Shown here in pieces: positions 25,045 through 34,131 of a DNA stretch of 64,000 nucleotides. Source of the DNA: Pseudopedobacter saltans DSM 12145. GTDB lineage: Bacteria > Bacteroidota > Bacteroidia > Sphingobacteriales > Sphingobacteriaceae. The notes beneath the pieces are model-generated. The model did no database searches, was not told the origin of the DNA, and saw nothing but the letters and a program-made list of their open reading frames with translations. Numbering within the stretch: position 1 is the first letter of the stretch; each line of letters starts with the position of its first letter. The translations under genes and the position numbers were made by a program. The stretch covers positions 4,340,001 to 4,404,000 of the forward strand of contig NC_015177.1 of NCBI RefSeq assembly GCF_000190735.1, in the 5' to 3' direction.

Positions 25045-25416
25045 TTATTTTTCTTTTAGTTTTTCAATCAATTTTAGGATTTCATCTGCTTCCTTTATAT
25101 CGATTTTCTGTTTTTTTACAAAGAATGAGAAAAGACTTTCTACAGAATTATTGAAATAATTGCTTAGCAGTTTTTCAGAGGCGAAGCTTTTATAAGCCTC
25201 TTCGCTAATAATTGGATAATATTCATGCGTCTTCCCATAGCTTTTATGTGAAAGAAAGCCTTTGGTCTCTAAAATCCTGATAATAGTAGATACGGTATTA
25301 TATGCGGGTTTCGGTTCTGGTAATTCTTCTATTACATCTTTTACGAATCCTTTATCAATTTTCCAGATCACCTGCATAATCTGTTCTTCGGCTTTTGTTA
25401 ACTCTTTGATGTCCAT
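25045..25416 (-). CDS. BlaI/MecI/CopY family transcriptional repressor
   Basis: Protein of 123 residues with the BlaI winged HTH (LTKAEEQIMQVIWKIDKGFVKDVIEEL, YNTVSTIIRILETKGFLSHKSYGKTHEYYPIIS) and a C-terminal dimer region. It is one nucleotide upstream of the M56 partner gene. Repressors of this family are cut by their BlaR1-type partner. A candidate operator lies 34 nt upstream of its start. Confidence 0.92.
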   Translation of the reverse strand: MDIKELTKAEEQIMQVIWKIDKGFVKDVIEELPEPKPAYNTVSTIIRILETKGFLSHKSYGKTHEYYPIISEEAYKSFASEKLLSNYFNNSVESLFSFFVKKQKIDIKEADEILKLIEKLKEK

Positions 25417-25449
25417 AGTTTATTAGTTATATCTCTTATATAAAGTTAA

Positions 25450-25465
25450 AACTAATTATTTAGTT
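25450..25465. promoter_or_regulatory. Candidate BlaI operator
   Basis: Perfect inverted repeat AACTAA-TTAT-TTAGTT in the 248-nt gap upstream of the blaI-like gene. TTAGTT also recurs near 25423. The rest of this gap shows no ORF. Confidence 0.4.
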
Positions 25466-25664
25466 GATTTAAATTATGATTTGTTAATTGGTTAAGAAAT
25501 CAAACTTTATGTGGAAAAGACCTATATGCTGATGGTTTTTGTCGTTTTTATAATAAATTCTTAAATTGAGCTATTAGCTAAATATGAATAGTAGTTTCTT
25601 ATAGACGGAAATTGTAGAGTTATAGCGGCTACAGATAGTGTTTTATAACTTAATTATTTTTGAA

Positions 25665-26060
25665 ATGAAAAATATCATTATTACTACTTTGGCAATTTGT
25701 ATTGGCTTGTTTATTAGTTGTGATAAATCAGACAACCTTGTAGAAAATTGTTATAAAGCCAGATTAATAAGCAATAACAGTACTTGTGGTACAGTTGTTC
25801 AAATTGTTGCTGGTAATCCGGTTCTACCACAATCTTTCTGGATGGAGGGAAATGGTATAAAGTATGAACAGGCTTATAGTACGAATATTATGTCTGAGGA
25901 ATATAAAAATGGCAGCACTTTTTTTCTAAAAGTGAGTAATGTATCTAAGCCCGACCCTCAAATTATGCCAGCTGTTTGTGGTCCCTTACCCCAATATGCG
26001 ATTGTTTTTGATTTAGTAGATGAAAATTGTTCTTTGCTGAAAAGTTCGAAGAGTGATTAA
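25665..26060 (+). CDS. Hypothetical lipoprotein
   Basis: Protein of 131 residues with start at MKNIIITTLAICIGLFISC; lipobox LFISC gives a lipidated Cys at 19. The mature part carries several Cys (ENCYKARL, STCGTVV, AVCGPLPQ, ENCSLL), which could form disulfides in the periplasm. No family recognised. It stands alone. Confidence 0.65.
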   Translation: MKNIIITTLAICIGLFISCDKSDNLVENCYKARLISNNSTCGTVVQIVAGNPVLPQSFWMEGNGIKYEQAYSTNIMSEEYKNGSTFFLKVSNVSKPDPQIMPAVCGPLPQYAIVFDLVDENCSLLKSSKSD

Positions 26061-26172
26061 ATATTAAGTCTTTAAACACTTTATTGCTGATTGTGTCTTG
26101 AAGGAGTTGTGAGAAAGGTTCACCTAGTGAATTATAAAATGGACTTGAAACCTCCTGTTTATTAATTAATCC

Positions 26173-26254
26173 GGAGTGACGCTATCGCTGAATACTTTGG
26201 ACAGTTAGTGGCAGTGCCCTGTCAGCGATAAAATGCCATATGCGTTGTCACTCC
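26173..26254. repeat. Nested palindromic element in a 332-nt gap
   Basis: Outer arms GGAGTGAC (26173) / GTCACTCC (26247) enclose inner arms TATCGCTGA (26183) / TCAGCGATA (26222), so the RNA or DNA could fold into a two-tier hairpin. The rest of the gap 26061-26392 holds no convincing ORF, promoter or RNA gene. Confidence 0.6.
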
Positions 26255-26392
26255 TGTTGGGCGGAACAAGCTCTGAAGTTTTTCTATGGTCATTTGCAGA
26301 TGCTTCGACAAGTTGGGAAGCCGGATAAAATATGGTTGACACGGCACAGTTTTTTTATGATTTGATACCAATATAAGCCGTCAAAAAGAAGA

Positions 26393-27505
26393 TTAACGTA
26401 CTGACTGGTAATTTATATTATAACACTGTTTGGTTAATACAATTTGCCACAGATGATTTTTTCCACTTCTAAAAGAAGCCGCACAAATGTTTAGATAATA
26501 TTCCCACATGCGATAAAACTGATCATCATATTGATTTTTTATGGCGGGCCAGGCTATTTTAAACTTTCTTAACCATTCCATTAAAGTGTCGTCATAATAA
26601 TGGCCGAAGTTGTGCCAATCCTGCAAAGTAAATTGTTTTTCGAATGCGGCGGATACCTGACTTGGGGATGGGATTACGCTGTTTGGAAATATGTACCGAT
26701 CAATCCAGGGATCAGTTGTAATCCGATTTTCATTACCTCCAATCGAATGCAATAAGAAAATACCATCATTTTTTAGGTTACGGTGTACTACATCCATAAA
26801 TACCGGATAATTTTTAGTCCCCACATGTTCAAACATCCCAATAGAAACTATTCGATCAAATTTTTCAGCGATATCCCGATAATCTTTTAGTTTAATTTCG
26901 ACAGGGAGATTGGCACAACGCTTACTCGCTAATTCCGCTTGATTGGATGAGATGGTAACACCAGTAACTTGTACGCCATAATTTTGAGCAGCAAATTGAG
27001 CAAAGCCACCCCAGCCGCAGCCAATATCAAGCACTTTATGGCCGGGAGAAAGTTTTAGTTTTCGACATATTAAATCAAGTTTATTTTCCTGCGCCTGATC
27101 CAGATCTGAAGCTTTATTCCAATAAGCGCATGAGTACATCATATATTTATCAAGTATGTGCTCAAAAAGATTATTACCCAAATTGTAATGCTTTCTGGCT
27201 ACTTTAGTTGCTCTTTTTAGTGATTGCCGGTTAAATAATTTTGCAGCAAGCACCAGACATATGGAATTAATGTTGGTTTTAACTTTCTTTTCTCCGCCGA
27301 ACTGAATAATTCGATATAAAAAATCATCCAGAGCCCGGCAATCCCACCAGCCTTCCATATAAGATTCACCCAAGCCCAAAGAACCGTCTTTTAAAACTCT
27401 CTTGTAAAATCGATTGTCATTAATCTGAATATCAAATGGGTTTTCTCCATTGACGGTAATTCCGGCTTCGGTTAATGTTTGTTCAATAAATGACTGACTA
27501 TTCAT
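26393..27505 (-). CDS. cfa: Cyclopropane-fatty-acyl-phospholipid synthase family methyltransferase
   Basis: Protein of 370 residues, start at MNSQSF (ATG 27503-27505; the longer frame begins with TTG). SAM-binding motif VLDIGCGWGGFAQFAA near 155-170, with CfaS features MYSCAYW, YRDI, GMFEHVG and the C-terminal W-F-Y-x-W-x-RKF region. It makes cyclopropane fatty acids in membrane phospholipids from SAM. Convergent or unrelated neighbours suggest a single-gene unit; the 311-nt region upstream holds 11-bp tandem repeats. Confidence 0.9.
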   Translation of the reverse strand: MNSQSFIEQTLTEAGITVNGENPFDIQINDNRFYKRVLKDGSLGLGESYMEGWWDCRALDDFLYRIIQFGGEKKVKTNINSICLVLAAKLFNRQSLKRATKVARKHYNLGNNLFEHILDKYMMYSCAYWNKASDLDQAQENKLDLICRKLKLSPGHKVLDIGCGWGGFAQFAAQNYGVQVTGVTISSNQAELASKRCANLPVEIKLKDYRDIAEKFDRIVSIGMFEHVGTKNYPVFMDVVHRNLKNDGIFLLHSIGGNENRITTDPWIDRYIFPNSVIPSPSQVSAAFEKQFTLQDWHNFGHYYDDTLMEWLRKFKIAWPAIKNQYDDQFYRMWEYYLNICAASFRSGKNHLWQIVLTKQCYNINYQSVR

Positions 27506-27640
27506 GGTAGATTTATAAAACAATAGGTAATAGGTAAAAGTTTGACTTCAATTTGTATTTTAGACTATCGGCATATATCATAATTGTAAGCACCTTAACA
27601 CTTATCAGTTTATATGAGATATGCCTAAGTGCAAGTAAGG

Positions 27641-27684
27641 TGGGAGTATACTGGGAGTAAAGTGCTGGTATAGTGGGAGTAGCA
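27641..27684 (+). repeat. Four 11-bp tandem repeats upstream of cfa
   Basis: TGGGAGTATAC, TGGGAGTAAAG, TGCTGGTATAG, TGGGAGTAGCA in exact 11-nt register (27641, 27652, 27663, 27674). One helical turn per unit puts all copies on the same DNA face. They lie about 135-180 nt upstream of the cfa start. Confidence 0.7.
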
Positions 27685-27748
27685 ATATAGTATGTCTTAC
27701 CAGAAAAAGGCTATAAAGAGTTTATTTTAATTATAGGTTTGAGACTAA

Positions 27749-27782
27749 AAAGGGCACAAAGTTTTTATACTCTGTGCCCTTT
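27749..27782 (-). terminator. Terminator after trhO
   Basis: Stem AAAGGGCACA / TGTGCCCTTT with an approximately 14-nt loop, downstream of the minus-strand gene ending at 27817. Confidence 0.75.
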
Positions 27783-27816
27783 GTGTATTTTTATTGCTCT
27801 TTGTGGTTAAACCACT

Positions 27817-28764
27817 TTAAGCTAAAGTGATATCTTTCTTATTCACCGGCATAGGAACTTTTACATAATAACCTGTTCCGTCGTAAGGTCTTTTACGAGG
27901 GTGTTCTTTACAAGAATCAGAACAACAGCCATCCATTTTCCATCCGCATTCCTCGCATTGGGTAAAATGTTCATTACATTCCGGATTCGCACAGTTGATC
28001 ATTTTTGTAGTTTTAGTGCCGCAGTTATAGCAAACGGAAACAACTTCTGGATTAACCGAGTTTACATCTACCGCGATTCTATTGTCAAAAACATAGCATT
28101 TTCCATCAAAATCTTTCCCGCCAGTCTCTTTTCCATATTTGATGATACCTCCATGTAGTTGATATACATCTTTAAATCCTTCATGTAACAATAGTGCGGA
28201 AGCTTTTTCGCATTTGATACCCCCAGTACAATAAGTCAATATCTTTTTGTCTTTATATTGCGCCAATTGGTTAATCATAGCTGGGAAATCCCGAAAATTG
28301 TCAATATCTAAAGTTACCGCATTTTTGAACTTGCCCATCTTGTGCTCGTAGTTAGATCTTACATCTAAAATTACTACATCGTCACGATCCTTCATTTCCA
28401 TAAACTCAACTGGTTCCAAATGTTTTCCAGTTTTCTTTGTAGGATTTATAATATTTGGATCTCGCAGACCTGAGTGTACAATTTCTGCTTTGTATCTGCA
28501 ATGCATTTTCATGAAAGAAGGTTCGTCTACTTCATCTATTTTAAATTCGGTAGCATTAAAGCGTCCGTCCGCATAGATATAGTCCATGTATTTCTGGCAT
28601 TGGTCTACTGTGCCTGAAACAGTTCCGTTTAAGCCTTCGTCGGCAATAATAATTCTTCCGGTTAAACCTAAGTTTTTACAAAATTTAAGATGATCTGCAG
28701 CGTACTGTTCCGCATCCTCGATGTGGCTATAACAGTAATATAAGAGTGTTTGGTAAGCTTTCAT
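27817..28764 (-). CDS. trhO: tRNA uridine(34) hydroxylase TrhO (rhodanese family)
   Basis: Protein of 315 residues with an N-terminal acylphosphatase-like domain (LLYYCYSHIEDA...LTGRIIIADEGLNGTVSG), a central rhodanese domain (about 125-220; active-site YCTGGIKCEKA), and a Cys-rich C-terminus (CYNCGTK, NCANPECNEHFTQCEECGWKMDGCCSDSC). This matches TrhO/YceA, which makes 5-hydroxyuridine at position 34 of tRNAs. It has no link with the persulfide rhodaneses except fold. Confidence 0.93.
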   Translation of the reverse strand: MKAYQTLLYYCYSHIEDAEQYAADHLKFCKNLGLTGRIIIADEGLNGTVSGTVDQCQKYMDYIYADGRFNATEFKIDEVDEPSFMKMHCRYKAEIVHSGLRDPNIINPTKKTGKHLEPVEFMEMKDRDDVVILDVRSNYEHKMGKFKNAVTLDIDNFRDFPAMINQLAQYKDKKILTYCTGGIKCEKASALLLHEGFKDVYQLHGGIIKYGKETGGKDFDGKCYVFDNRIAVDVNSVNPEVVSVCYNCGTKTTKMINCANPECNEHFTQCEECGWKMDGCCSDSCKEHPRKRPYDGTGYYVKVPMPVNKKDITLA

Positions 28765-28835
28765 AAACCATTGATACTGCTGTAAACAGTGTTAAATGAG
28801 TTGCAAAAGTATCAAAAATCAGCTTAATGCTAAAA

Positions 28836-29579
28836 TCACGAAGTATGATTTACGTCACTTTTTTGCTTCTCTTTCAATGTTTTCTCATCGGTAAGGTCCA
28901 GTCGCAAAGGAGTTATAGAAACAAAATTATTTTCTACAGCCCATCTATCTGTTCCTGGTTCTGCAGCCTCTAAAGGGATTACGGTAAACCAATAGTGCTT
29001 TCTTGCCATTGGGTCTTGTCCCGGAACAATTCTTCCATCATATAAACGTACAGATTGCTTAGTCCACATAATATCTATAGGATTAGAAGGAAAGTTTACA
29101 TTATATAGTGCCAGCTCATTTGTATGCAGAAGCATTTCTAATGTTTTTTTGACATATGGGGCAAGTGCTTTAAAATCAGGTTCAGTCTTTCCTACAGGAG
29201 TACTCATCGCAATTCCTTTTATTCCAAAAAGAACTGCCTGTCTTGCCGCTGCCAGCGTTCCTGAGTGCCACATTGAATTTCCTAAATTAGGCCCCATATT
29301 TATTCCCGAAAGTACTACATCAACATGGTTCCATAAATGTGTTCCCATGGCTACACAATCCGCCGGAGTACCATTTACCCTGTAAGCTTCGACTGTTTTA
29401 AATTCGATCGGTGATTTCTTTACAGATAAAGGTCGGCTATGTGTTACTGCGTGTCCCATAGAAGATTGTTCTACATCGGGCGCTACCACTTTTACCTCGC
29501 CAAATTCCCGCGCTATTTCAGCTAAAGCATTAATTCCCGGGCTATATATACCATCATCGTTTGTGACTAAAATTCTCAT
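28836..29579 (-). CDS. surE: 5'-nucleotidase SurE
   Basis: Protein of 247 residues with the SurE N-terminus MRILVTNDDGIYSPGI (metal-binding Asp pair), SSMGHAVT and SGINMGPNLGNSMWHSGTLAAARQA. It dephosphorylates nucleoside 5'-monophosphates and related substrates. Start at the ATG 29577-29579; the extension of two residues uses TTG. It stands alone, divergent from the lipid kinase gene. Confidence 0.95.
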   Translation of the reverse strand: MRILVTNDDGIYSPGINALAEIAREFGEVKVVAPDVEQSSMGHAVTHSRPLSVKKSPIEFKTVEAYRVNGTPADCVAMGTHLWNHVDVVLSGINMGPNLGNSMWHSGTLAAARQAVLFGIKGIAMSTPVGKTEPDFKALAPYVKKTLEMLLHTNELALYNVNFPSNPIDIMWTKQSVRLYDGRIVPGQDPMARKHYWFTVIPLEAAEPGTDRWAVENNFVSITPLRLDLTDEKTLKEKQKSDVNHTS

Positions 29580-29761
29580 AAGCAAGTAAAAAGTAATAAA
29601 ATGTCGTTGTTAACAGAACAAGAATTAATCCAAAGTGTTATAGCTGAAAATTTATCTTAAGAAACCAGCGTGTTTAAAATGATAAAGTACGGTTAATAGC
29701 TGTTTTAAATATCAAGGGTTCGCCCGATAAATTGGGAATATTTAATATAAAAAAAGAATAC

Positions 29762-30667
29762 ATGAAACTAGCTATGTTATTGCATAATCCCAAAGCCGGA
29801 GATGAAAACCATTTAGCACAGGATATTCAGCATTTGATAGAAGATTCGGGATATGAATGTGAGTATTACTCAATCAAAGAAGAGGGTTGGAAAAAGGCGA
29901 TGGATAAAGCAGATCTGATAGTGGTTGCTGGTGGAGACGGGAGTGTCCGTACGATTGCAAAGGAAATGATCACTCGTGGTGATAATGCAAAAAGGAGCCC
30001 TTTGGCTATTCTTCCAATGGGAACCGCTAACAATCTTTTTAGAACCCTGGGTGTAGGAAAGAGAAGAAAGGATGTGATGGAATTGGTGAGAGGTTGGAAT
30101 TTTAGCGATAAAAAATCTTTAGATATCGGCCTGATTAAAATGGGAGATACCGAAGATTTCTTTATTGAAGGTGCGGGATTTGGTGTGTTTCCTAAATTGA
30201 TAGATGCCATGCGGCATCTGGATAAACAAGCAAGTTCCACGAAAGACGGCGAAGTTAAATTGGCTTTGAGCAAACTGATTGAGATAGTCAAGACGCATCC
30301 AATAAATCATTTCCAGATAGAAACTAAAGAAGGGCAAGTGAAAGAGATTGAGTGTTTTTTGCTCGAGGTTATGAATATCAAATCTGTTGGTCCAAATTTA
30401 TATTTGGCACCTAATTTATCCATATCCAATGGTTATTTTGATGTTGTTTATATTACCCAGGCGGAGCGGCAGAGATTTATTGTTTATCTGCAATCACTAT
30501 TGGAAGGGCAACCTTTTGTTTATCCATTTAACAGCATAAGAACTTCGGAACTGACTATCAGAACAAAGGCAGACCAAATGATGCATGTTGACGACGAGTT
30601 AGTGAAAAAAGGCAGTGCCGAAATAACGTTTATGTCTAAGCGGGGATTTTTGGAATTTTTGCCTTAA
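29762..30667 (+). CDS. Diacylglycerol/lipid kinase family protein (YegS-like)
   Basis: Protein of 301 residues, start at MKLAMLLHNPKAG (ATG 29762). The catalytic-domain nucleotide motif GGDGS (57-61), PMGTANNLFRTLG and the two-domain layout with C-terminal beta sandwich (HVDDE) match the DAGK catalytic/YegS family. It phosphorylates a lipid; the substrate is unknown. Confidence 0.88.
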   Translation: MKLAMLLHNPKAGDENHLAQDIQHLIEDSGYECEYYSIKEEGWKKAMDKADLIVVAGGDGSVRTIAKEMITRGDNAKRSPLAILPMGTANNLFRTLGVGKRRKDVMELVRGWNFSDKKSLDIGLIKMGDTEDFFIEGAGFGVFPKLIDAMRHLDKQASSTKDGEVKLALSKLIEIVKTHPINHFQIETKEGQVKEIECFLLEVMNIKSVGPNLYLAPNLSISNGYFDVVYITQAERQRFIVYLQSLLEGQPFVYPFNSIRTSELTIRTKADQMMHVDDELVKKGSAEITFMSKRGFLEFLP

Positions 30668-30714
30668 TCTAATCTTGTGTAATTAGATATATGTTATACT
30701 CTTTATTACGCTGT

Positions 30715-32931
30715 TTAATAATGATCTAATTTTTTAAATGGGTTTTGTAATTTGAAAGAGAACTTAAAGCCATGGTTCAGAAAACCATCATTGTCAAAAG
30801 AAAAGGCGTAATCTAATCTGGCACCCATTCTTTTTATACCTAAATAAAGTTCGTAATAAATGCCTTTATAAGGCTGGGTTAAAAATGCAGCGCCAGTTAA
30901 TTCCTGGAGTTTTAATTTTCTGATCAAAGGGATACTTCCTAAGAATTTTGCATTATAATCGTGTTCCCAATGTCCTTCAATAAACTCTCTTTCTGTACTG
31001 TATGCATAATAATCCAGTAAGTGGAAGTTCTTTAAGCCTGGATTAAAGATTAAAGCCATGTTACCACCAAAATGTTTCCAGTCTGGGAAGTAGTTCACTT
31101 TTTGATTGAAGAACTTACCCGTTGATATAGAAAAGGAAGAATACCCCCAGAGTCCTAAGTTTAGTTTTTCTTGTTGAGCCTCAAATTCTATGTAGTCCCA
31201 CTTTGTTTCGGAACCCAGAAAATTTGGAATTCCCTTTTTATAACTTAAAATCAAGCGGGGTGCCCGGGGAAGTTCATACATTTTAATTCCTTCGTTGGTA
31301 ATATAGCTATGATTGAATGTGTAGACCAGTGTTCCTGAAAGCCTGAAAGTCGTATGGTCGGGAAAAAGTTTACCATTATCGTCTTTATCAAAAGGGTTAT
31401 TGGATGTGAAATTTCTGTTTCTGATATTCCTTAAGCTATAATCAAACATGTTTGAAACGGAAATATTTCTGGAAAGTTCCAAACCACCCGAAAAGTATAG
31501 TCCATTTGAAAGTTCGCGACCCGAAGAAAAGCTCACATATTGTTTGCGGAACAGTTTCATGAAGTTCTGTTCAAATAGTAAAGTATTTAAGGAGTTGTTT
31601 ACCGAGCTTAGTGACCCGTTGGGGTTAAGATCCCGATAGGTGCTGCCCAAACTTATATTGATAATTCCTCGCTTAAAGGGGCTGTAAAGCCAATTGAAGG
31701 CAAGGTCGGAATTGAACTCCTTGTTTTTAAAACCGTACCTGATTTCAGGTCTTATACTGTAATAGCTTCCATCTACGTCCTTATACTTGGTAAAACGAAC
31801 TCCGTATGCAATACCCGGACCTTCTACCGTGTTATAAAAAAGTGCAGGAGCTATCGGATCAAAAGAAAGTGTATATTCTCTATAAGAGTTTTGAATTTTG
31901 AAGCTATTGAAAAGCAAAGGATATAATCTTTGGCTGATATTGAGTTTATCCAAGGAATCCAGATACTTTTTCTCGCCTTGTTTTTCTTTTAAGCTATCCT
32001 GATAGTGATAAGCTTCTGCTTCTAATGAAGTTAGGTATAAAGTACGTTTAGACTCTAATATTTTGTCTGATTTTCTATTCGGCTTTTCTATTATCAGAAC
32101 CTCATGTTTTTTGAAAATATCATCCTCTGCAGCATTTTTAGAAAAATAACTGTAAGTGGCCATACAGGTACCACTGTATGCAAAGCCAAAATTCTTACCA
32201 TAATAATGTATGGTAGTTTTAGATGGATAATAAAAGCTGTCTATCTTGATTAGATTCTGGCTTATTGTCAGAGAGTTAATCAAGCTTATTCCGCCGTTAT
32301 CTCCCAGATTAAGAGATAAACTGCTGATTTGCATCGTAGAGGAATTGATATAGAGATATCCATAAAATCCCGGTTCAATGAAACTACGTGGAAAGATTCT
32401 AATTACATAAAAATTATTGCCGTTTTCGTCGTCGAAACTACGTTCGTAAATAAACTTATAATACTTTAGGGCATTTTTAGCAATTGGCGAAACATATTTT
32501 TTAGCACTAAATCCTTCCAGTTCTATATAATCTTTATTGAAATCTAAAAGCAAATCAGCAGCTCGGTTAAATTGCCATGCTTTTTTATAAGGTCCATAAT
32601 TTTTGTAAGACTTTATCTCTTCTTTTATAGTAGAAGAACCATAAAAATAAATGTCGGAAATTGCTTCGTGTAAATACAGGACCTGTTTGTTTGAAGATCT
32701 TAATTTTAAAAGCTCTCTTACGTTTTTTCCAAGAAACCTTTTTGGTGCTCTATCCAGAATTAATGAGTTTTTCAAATAGGCACTTGCTTTTAAATCTAAA
32801 TTTCTATGATAGTTGTTTTTTGCAATGGCTTGTCTGATGATACTGTCGCCTAATTCAGATTCACTTGTTCCCCATTCAGCAAGGGACTGAAGAGAAGAGA
32901 ACAGTAAAAACAGCATGCACAATACTCTCAT
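30715..32931 (-). CDS. DUF5686 family outer-membrane protein
   Basis: Protein of 738 residues with a signal peptide (MRVLCMLFLLFSSLQSLA), a long alpha/beta N-terminal half with the DUF5686 segments (YGPYKKAWQFNRAADLLLDFN, FYGYLYINSSTMQISSLSLNLGDN) and a beta-rich C-terminal half with many aromatic-ended strands, ending FKFSFKLQNPFKKLDHY, as in an outer-membrane barrel. Most relatives have an N-terminal carboxypeptidase-regulatory-like beta sandwich; that domain is missing here. The function of the family is unknown. Confidence 0.8.
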   Translation of the reverse strand: MRVLCMLFLLFSSLQSLAEWGTSESELGDSIIRQAIAKNNYHRNLDLKASAYLKNSLILDRAPKRFLGKNVRELLKLRSSNKQVLYLHEAISDIYFYGSSTIKEEIKSYKNYGPYKKAWQFNRAADLLLDFNKDYIELEGFSAKKYVSPIAKNALKYYKFIYERSFDDENGNNFYVIRIFPRSFIEPGFYGYLYINSSTMQISSLSLNLGDNGGISLINSLTISQNLIKIDSFYYPSKTTIHYYGKNFGFAYSGTCMATYSYFSKNAAEDDIFKKHEVLIIEKPNRKSDKILESKRTLYLTSLEAEAYHYQDSLKEKQGEKKYLDSLDKLNISQRLYPLLFNSFKIQNSYREYTLSFDPIAPALFYNTVEGPGIAYGVRFTKYKDVDGSYYSIRPEIRYGFKNKEFNSDLAFNWLYSPFKRGIINISLGSTYRDLNPNGSLSSVNNSLNTLLFEQNFMKLFRKQYVSFSSGRELSNGLYFSGGLELSRNISVSNMFDYSLRNIRNRNFTSNNPFDKDDNGKLFPDHTTFRLSGTLVYTFNHSYITNEGIKMYELPRAPRLILSYKKGIPNFLGSETKWDYIEFEAQQEKLNLGLWGYSSFSISTGKFFNQKVNYFPDWKHFGGNMALIFNPGLKNFHLLDYYAYSTEREFIEGHWEHDYNAKFLGSIPLIRKLKLQELTGAAFLTQPYKGIYYELYLGIKRMGARLDYAFSFDNDGFLNHGFKFSFKLQNPFKKLDHY

Positions 32932-33080
32932 ATCAAACGCAAATACATAAAGATAATAAACGCTTTTTCAAGATATGTATTTCTCTCTTAACGCTAAAAC
33001 TAAAATGATTTTTAAAATTACAATTCGCACTTATTGTAAAATTCAAAACTAATAAGCCCGCTAATTGCTTTGTTTTTTCT

Positions 33081-33088
33081 TAAATTTG
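33081..33088 (+). promoter_or_regulatory. TAnnTTTG promoter element of pheS
   Basis: TAAATTTG 6 nt upstream of the pheS ATG at 33095, which would give a leaderless or very short leader mRNA and supports this start over the upstream TTG. Confidence 0.5.
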
Positions 33089-33094
33089 CATGTT

Positions 33095-34129
33095 ATGCAA
33101 TCTAAGATCGACTTATACACAACAGAAATACAGGGCTTTGAACCTAATACGGCAGATGAATTAGAAAGTTTCAGAATTAAGTTTTTAGGAACTAAGGGAA
33201 TTATCAAAGATTTATTTGATGAATTTAAAGCTGTTTCACCGGAAGAAAAACGTGTTTTAGGAAAAGTTCTTAATCAGTTTAAGCAATTTGCAGAACAAAA
33301 GTACAACGATTTAAAAAGTACTTTTAGTGCAGAAGATGAAAACACGGGTTCTGATCAGGACTTAACGCTTCCTGGAGCAGGAATAGAACTGGGCGGCCGT
33401 CATCCCTTATCTTTAGTAAGAAAAGAGATCTTAGAAATATTCAAACGTTTAGGTTTTGTTGTTGCAGAAGGTCCGGAGATTGAAGACGATTGGCATAATT
33501 TCTCTGCGTTAAATTTCCCGGAAGAACATCCGGCAAGAGATATGCAGGATACCTTCTTTATTAAAAAGAATAGTGGTAGAGATGATATTGCATTACGTAC
33601 GCATACTTCTTCCGTTCAGGTGAGATTAATGGAAGCGGGAAAACCGCCGTTCAGAGCGCTGATGCCGGGAAGGGTTTATCGTAATGAGGCTATTTCCGCA
33701 AGAGCACACTGTTTCTTCCATCAGATAGAGGGTTTGTATGTAGATGAACATGTTTCGTTTGCTGATTTAAAGCAGACTTTATATTATTTCGTACAGGAAT
33801 TATACGGAGAAGGAACTAAAGTTCGTTTCAGACCTTCATTTTTTCCTTTTACAGAACCTTCGGCAGAAATGGATATTTCATGTACAATTTGTAAAGGAGA
33901 AGGCTGTCAGATGTGTAAACATAGTGGCTGGGTGGAAATTCTTGGTTGCGGAATGATAGATCCCAACGTATTAGAGAATGTAGGGATCGATAGTAAGAAA
34001 TATTCGGGTTTTGCGTTTGGTATGGGAATAGAAAGGATTACGAATTTAAAATACCAGATAAAAGACCTAAGATTGTTTTCTGAAAACGATGTTCGTTTCT
34101 TAAAGCAATTTCAAACTGAGCTGATATAA
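33095..34129 (+). CDS. pheS: Phenylalanine--tRNA ligase alpha subunit
   Basis: Protein of 344 residues, typical for PheS. The N-terminal coiled coil (1-about 85) is followed by a class II catalytic core with HPLSLVRKEI, DDWHNFSALNFPEEHPARDMQDTFF, RTHTSSVQVR (motif 2 region), FRPSFFPFTEPSAE and GFAFGMGIERI (motif 3). A four-Cys cluster (CTICKGEGCQMCKHSGW) seen in many bacterial PheS proteins is present. It charges tRNA-Phe together with PheT, which is not in this window. Confidence 0.96.
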   Translation: MQSKIDLYTTEIQGFEPNTADELESFRIKFLGTKGIIKDLFDEFKAVSPEEKRVLGKVLNQFKQFAEQKYNDLKSTFSAEDENTGSDQDLTLPGAGIELGGRHPLSLVRKEILEIFKRLGFVVAEGPEIEDDWHNFSALNFPEEHPARDMQDTFFIKKNSGRDDIALRTHTSSVQVRLMEAGKPPFRALMPGRVYRNEAISARAHCFFHQIEGLYVDEHVSFADLKQTLYYFVQELYGEGTKVRFRPSFFPFTEPSAEMDISCTICKGEGCQMCKHSGWVEILGCGMIDPNVLENVGIDSKKYSGFAFGMGIERITNLKYQIKDLRLFSENDVRFLKQFQTELI

Positions 34130-34131
34130 CA

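Noticed and set aside
27641-27684. Short regular repeats as a possible CRISPR array; likewise (TTAG)19
   Set aside because: Units of 11 and 4 nt without unique spacers and no cas genes nearby; no CRISPR array seen in the window.
28846-28857. TGAT-TTAC-GTCA, matching the TGAY-N4-RTCA box pattern
   Set aside because: It lies inside the 3' end of surE with no promoter element at the expected distance; taken as chance.
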